A DNA stretch of 18,940 nucleotides from JASFUX01 sp050050115. GTDB taxonomy: Bacteria > Pseudomonadota > Alphaproteobacteria > Caulobacterales > Maricaulaceae. Made by a program: the position numbers and the translations under genes. The DNA is taken from contig JASFUX010000029.1 of assembly GCA_050050115.1 (NCBI GenBank), positions 1 to 18,940 of the forward strand, read 5' to 3'. Shown here piece by piece: positions 16,276 to 18,940 of this stretch (the stretch's first letter is position 1; each line of letters opens with the position of its first letter). The notes under the pieces were generated by a model. That model was not told the origin of the DNA. It saw nothing but the letters and a program-made list of their open reading frames with translations, and searched no databases.

Positions 16276-18225
16276 ATGAACATCGTGATCGTCATCGGCA
16301 TACTCGTCACACTTGTGACGTGTGTGCCCGTATTCACGCAGATGCGTAAGCATCCTCAGGGTCTTCATATTCTATTCTTCGCCGAGATGTGGGAGCGGTT
16401 CTCCTACTACGGCATGCGCGGCCTGCTGATTTTCTATCTGACGCAGCACTTCCTTTTCGATGACCGGTTCGCGCAGAGCCAGTACGGCGCCTACACGTCG
16501 CTCGTCTTCCTGATGCCGCTGCTCGGCGGCTTCCTGGCGGACAAGTACATCGGCACGCGCAAGGCGATCGCCTTCGGCGCCCTGTTGCTGGTGGCGGGCC
16601 ACTTCCTGATGGGCGCCGAGGGCAGCCCGGCGACGCAGTCGCTCGAGTACAACGGCGAGCGCTACGAGTTCGTGGTGGAGGGGCGCGGCAACAACCGTCA
16701 GGTCTCCCTCGCAGTCGGCGATGAAAACTACGATTTCTCCGCGACCAATGACGGCGGCCTTCAGATTGAAGGCTTGCCGGCCGGCTCGTCCTTGCCGAGC
16801 GTGTTGCAGGCCGGAACCTACGAGCTGCTCGAGCCCGAGCGTGACTCGGTGTTCGTCGGCATCTTCTATTTGGCGCTCTCCCTGATCATCATGGGCGTCG
16901 GCTTTTTGAAGGCGAATATCTCGTCGATTGTCGGCCAGCTCTACCAGCAGGGCGACCCGCGCCGTGATCCAGGGTTCACGCTCTACTACTACGGCATCAA
17001 CCTCGGCGCCTTCTGGGCGTCGATCTTATGCGGCTACCTGGGGCAGACGGTCGGCTGGTGGGCCGGCTTCGGTCTCGCCGGCGTAGGAATGGCGCTTGGC
17101 TGGTTCGTTTTCATGCGGCGGCGGCTGCTGTTCTTCACCGCGGGTCCGGCGCAGCTACCCGACGACGTCGGCCTGCCGCCTGATCCGCAAGCTTTGCGCA
17201 CGCCGGTCCTCGCGGGGCTCAACCGCGAACAGTTGATCTATATCGGCGGCCTCGTCGGCGTCGGAATCATCTGGTTCCTGGTGCAGTCTCCGCCGGCGGC
17301 GATCCTGAACGCGCTCAATTCGATGATGGCGGTGTTCGGCGGCGGAGAATCGGAAAGCCAAGCTCACGCCCATATCGGGCTGGCGCTGGGCGTCGGATCG
17401 GTCGTCATCCTCGGCTATCTGGCCTTCTTCATGGCGCGCGAATGCACGGTGGTTGAAACGCAGCGGATGATCTTTGCGCTCATCCTGATCGGCGTCTCCG
17501 TGCTCTTCTGGACGCTGTTCGAGCAGGCGGGTTCTTCGCTCAATCAGTTTGCGGATCGAAACACGCAGCTGCCCAACAGCGGCTTCTTCACCGTTACGGC
17601 GTCCCAGGTCCAATCCTTCAACGCCGGGTTCATTTTGATCTTTGCGCCGGTGTTCTCGGCGATCTGGGCGTTCCTGGGCAGCCGGAGCCTTGATCCGAAT
17701 CCGGCGCTCAAGTTCGCGCTCGCGCTGGTGCAGGTCGGGCTTGGCTTCTGGGTGCTCGTCTGGGGCGCGCAGTTCGCTGATGAGAACTATCGCGTGCCGC
17801 TGGTCTTCCTCGGGCTGCTCTATCTGCTGCACACGACGGGTGAGTTGTGCCTTTCCCCAGTTGGCCTGTCGATGGTCACCAAGCTCTCGGTCGCGCGCGT
17901 CGTCTCCACGATGATGGCGGTGTGGTTCCTGTCGAGCGCCTGGGCGCAATTCCTCGCTGGGCTTCTGGCGCAGCGCACCGCTACGGACACCGTCGCCGGG
18001 CAGGTGCTGGACCCGGCCGCGGCGCTGGAGACTTCGGTCGGGGTGTTCAAGGAGATTGGCCTCTGGGCAATCGTGCTGGGGGCGGGCCTCGGCGCGGTGA
18101 GCTTTGTCCTCAAGCGTCTCGCGCACGAGGACAAAGGCGTGCTGAGCGATGCTGGGAAGACGGCGCACATTCAGCCGGATCCGGCATCGCCGCATCCGGC
18201 GCGGCCTGCCGAGGGCGACGTCTGA
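16276..18225 (+). CDS. POT/PTR2 family proton-coupled peptide transporter
   Basis: A 649-aa inner-membrane symporter for di- and tripeptides. FFAEMWERFSYYGMRG (34-49) contains the proton-coupling ExxER motif (Glu37, Glu40, Arg41). GGFLADKYIGTRKAI (84-98) is the MFS loop motif. FTLYYYGINLGAFWASILCG (234-253) is the second PTR2 signature. FWTLFEQAGSSLNQF (411-425) and TGELCLSPVGLSMVTKLS (521-538) carry the later conserved Glu positions. Two oddities stand out: an extra hydrophobic helix (residues 2-20) before canonical helix 1, and a polar, strand-rich insert of about 75 residues (114-190) between helices 3 and 4, predicted periplasmic. The C-terminal tail is Pro/His-rich. The start at 16276 has GGGGA six bases upstream; a more upstream in-frame ATG adds Arg-rich sequence and is unlikely. 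It is divergent from the TonB-dependent receptor. Confidence 0.93.
   Translation: MNIVIVIGILVTLVTCVPVFTQMRKHPQGLHILFFAEMWERFSYYGMRGLLIFYLTQHFLFDDRFAQSQYGAYTSLVFLMPLLGGFLADKYIGTRKAIAFGALLLVAGHFLMGAEGSPATQSLEYNGERYEFVVEGRGNNRQVSLAVGDENYDFSATNDGGLQIEGLPAGSSLPSVLQAGTYELLEPERDSVFVGIFYLALSLIIMGVGFLKANISSIVGQLYQQGDPRRDPGFTLYYYGINLGAFWASILCGYLGQTVGWWAGFGLAGVGMALGWFVFMRRRLLFFTAGPAQLPDDVGLPPDPQALRTPVLAGLNREQLIYIGGLVGVGIIWFLVQSPPAAILNALNSMMAVFGGGESESQAHAHIGLALGVGSVVILGYLAFFMARECTVVETQRMIFALILIGVSVLFWTLFEQAGSSLNQFADRNTQLPNSGFFTVTASQVQSFNAGFILIFAPVFSAIWAFLGSRSLDPNPALKFALALVQVGLGFWVLVWGAQFADENYRVPLVFLGLLYLLHTTGELCLSPVGLSMVTKLSVARVVSTMMAVWFLSSAWAQFLAGLLAQRTATDTVAGQVLDPAAALETSVGVFKEIGLWAIVLGAGLGAVSFVLKRLAHEDKGVLSDAGKTAHIQPDPASPHPARPAEGDV
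16305..16320. repeat. Perfect 7+2+7 inverted repeat in the start of the transporter gene
   Basis: CGTCACA-CT-TGTGACG spans codons 10-15 of the peptide transporter gene. It could be an operator downstream of the promoter or a small mRNA hairpin near the ribosome site (six-base stem, four-base loop). It may also be coincidence of the codons for Leu-Val-Thr-Leu-Val-Thr. Confidence 0.4.
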
Positions 18226-18263
18226 CGCGCTTCGCCGTGCTGCGCTTGGGCCTTAGGGCCCGC

Positions 18264-18271
18264 GTGCGACA
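18264..18271 (+). promoter_or_regulatory. GTGCGACA motif, copy 3 (upstream of coxB)
   Basis: GTGCGACA, in the context CGTGCGACAAAA and followed by TGCC, lies about 130 bases before the coxB ATG and reads in its direction. Confidence 0.4.
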
Positions 18272-18284
18272 AAATGCCTAGGAA

Positions 18285-18315
18285 CGGGGCGTGCGCCCGC
18301 GCCCCGCGCGCTTTT
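18285..18315 (+). terminator. Possible Rho-independent terminator after the peptide transporter gene
   Basis: CGGGGCG (18285-18291) and CGCCCCG (18300-18306) form a seven-base GC stem with an eight-base loop. Five bases later comes TTTTATATT (18312-18320). The gap before the T-run is longer than ideal. A smaller GGGCC/GGCCC hairpin lies just upstream (about 18248-18261). The TTTATATT patch might instead be the -10 region of the coxB promoter. Confidence 0.35.
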
Positions 18316-18400
18316 ATATTCCGCCGCGCCGCCGAACCGGTCTAAGCCGGCCGCGCGAACGACACATCCCGGGGAACGGACAAGGGAGCGGACAGCCGAC

Positions 18401-18940
18401 ATGCGAGCACGTCCACTATTGCAGGCTTTCTCAGGACTTCTCGCCGCGCTCGGGCTTTCAGCGGTCTTAGCGCTGAGCGCAGCCGGGCCGGCGCTCGCCG
18501 CCGCGCCGGAGCCGGGCGGGGTCAACCTTCAGCCGGCCGCCACGCCGATCATGGAGGAGATCGTCGATTTCCATAATTTCCTCCTCATCGTGATCGTTGG
18601 GGTCGCCGCCTTCGTGCTCCTGCTGCTTTTGTGGGTGATGATCCGCTACAACTCGAAGGTGAATCCGACCCCGGCGAAGTTCTCCCACAACACCATGGTC
18701 GAGATCGTCTGGACCCTGGCGCCGGTGATCATCCTGCTGGTCATCGCCGTGCCGTCGTTCCGGCTTCTCTACAACGAGGACGTCATTCCCGACGGGGTGC
18801 GCGTCTACGGGACCGGCGATCAGGCCCGCGTCTATCCGGCGCCTGAAGTGACGATCAAAGCCACCGGCCAGCAATGGAGCTGGATGTACGAGTATCCCGA
18901 CAGCGGCGACTTCTTCTTCGTCTCCGGTCTGCGCGCGCGC
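18401..18940 (+). CDS. coxB: Cytochrome c oxidase subunit II (partial, 3' end cut off)
   Basis: Only the first 180 residues are in the window. A cleavable signal is likely (basic MRAR, hydrophobic to about residue 33, ALAAAPEP). Two transmembrane hairpin helices follow, at about 57-81 (NFLLIVIVGVAAFVLLLLLW) and 102-123 (IVWTLAPVIILLVIAVPSF). VEIVWTLAP (100-108) is a subunit II signature, and GQQWSWMYEY (156-165) is the aromatic patch that passes electrons from cytochrome c to CuA. The CuA cysteine/histidine ligands lie beyond the window. The protein belongs to the aa3-type terminal oxidase of the respiratory chain and faces the periplasm. The ribosome site GGGAG at 18384-18388 is 12 bases from the ATG, slightly far. 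Genes for subunit I, a heme O synthase and CtaG would be expected next. Confidence 0.95.
   Translation, partial: MRARPLLQAFSGLLAALGLSAVLALSAAGPALAAAPEPGGVNLQPAATPIMEEIVDFHNFLLIVIVGVAAFVLLLLLWVMIRYNSKVNPTPAKFSHNTMVEIVWTLAPVIILLVIAVPSFRLLYNEDVIPDGVRVYGTGDQARVYPAPEVTIKATGQQWSWMYEYPDSGDFFFVSGLRAR

Overview
This 18.9 kb window is very GC-rich and densely coding, with short intergenic gaps, 4-nt start/stop overlaps and several GTG/TTG starts. It looks like a chromosomal segment of an alphaproteobacterium. The gene order (xerD beside aroK-aroB, then a CNNM/CorC-type protein) and the mixture of a TonB-dependent receptor, a POT peptide transporter and aa3-type oxidase genes fit the Caulobacterales/Maricaulales/Hyphomonadaceae side of the class. 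That placement is inference from gene content and was not computed. I see no rRNA, tRNA, CRISPR array, insertion sequence or prophage.

Layout. (1) 1-1099, + strand: tail of an unidentified gene, then pyrD (quinone-dependent dihydroorotate dehydrogenase). (2) 1089-3514, - strand: a MATE-family efflux protein and, upstream of it, a renalase-like FAD oxidoreductase. The MATE gene overlaps pyrD tail to tail. (3) 3656-7825, - strand: a tight four-gene operon read aroK, aroB, CNNM/CBS/CorC membrane protein, geranylgeranyl-reductase-like flavoprotein. Every junction is a 4-nt GTGA or ATGA overlap. (4) 8034-11942, + strand, divergent from aroK: a 47-codon single-pass membrane protein, a 588-aa exported alanine-rich protein of unknown function started by an internal TTG with a strong ribosome site, xerD, and accA. 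(5) 12070-15928: a lipoprotein-type amidohydrolase (+) facing a TonB-dependent receptor (-). (6) 16276-18225: a POT/PTR2 proton-coupled peptide transporter, divergent from the receptor. (7) 18401 to the end: the 5' two-thirds of coxB, cytochrome c oxidase subunit II, cut by the window.

How the genes fit together. Most are housekeeping: pyrimidines (pyrD), the shikimate pathway (aroK/aroB), chromosome dimer resolution (xerD), fatty-acid synthesis (accA) and respiration (coxB). The receptor, amidohydrolase and peptide transporter could form a small scavenging module: outer-membrane uptake, periplasmic hydrolysis, inner-membrane import. That is a neighbourhood-based inference.

No clearly novel multi-gene system is visible. 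The most interesting signals are: an 8-base motif, GTGCGACA, in the same orientation upstream of the receptor, the peptide transporter and coxB; a large predicted periplasmic insert plus an extra N-terminal membrane helix in the peptide transporter; and the coupled small-membrane-protein/588-aa exported-protein pair beside aroK and xerD.
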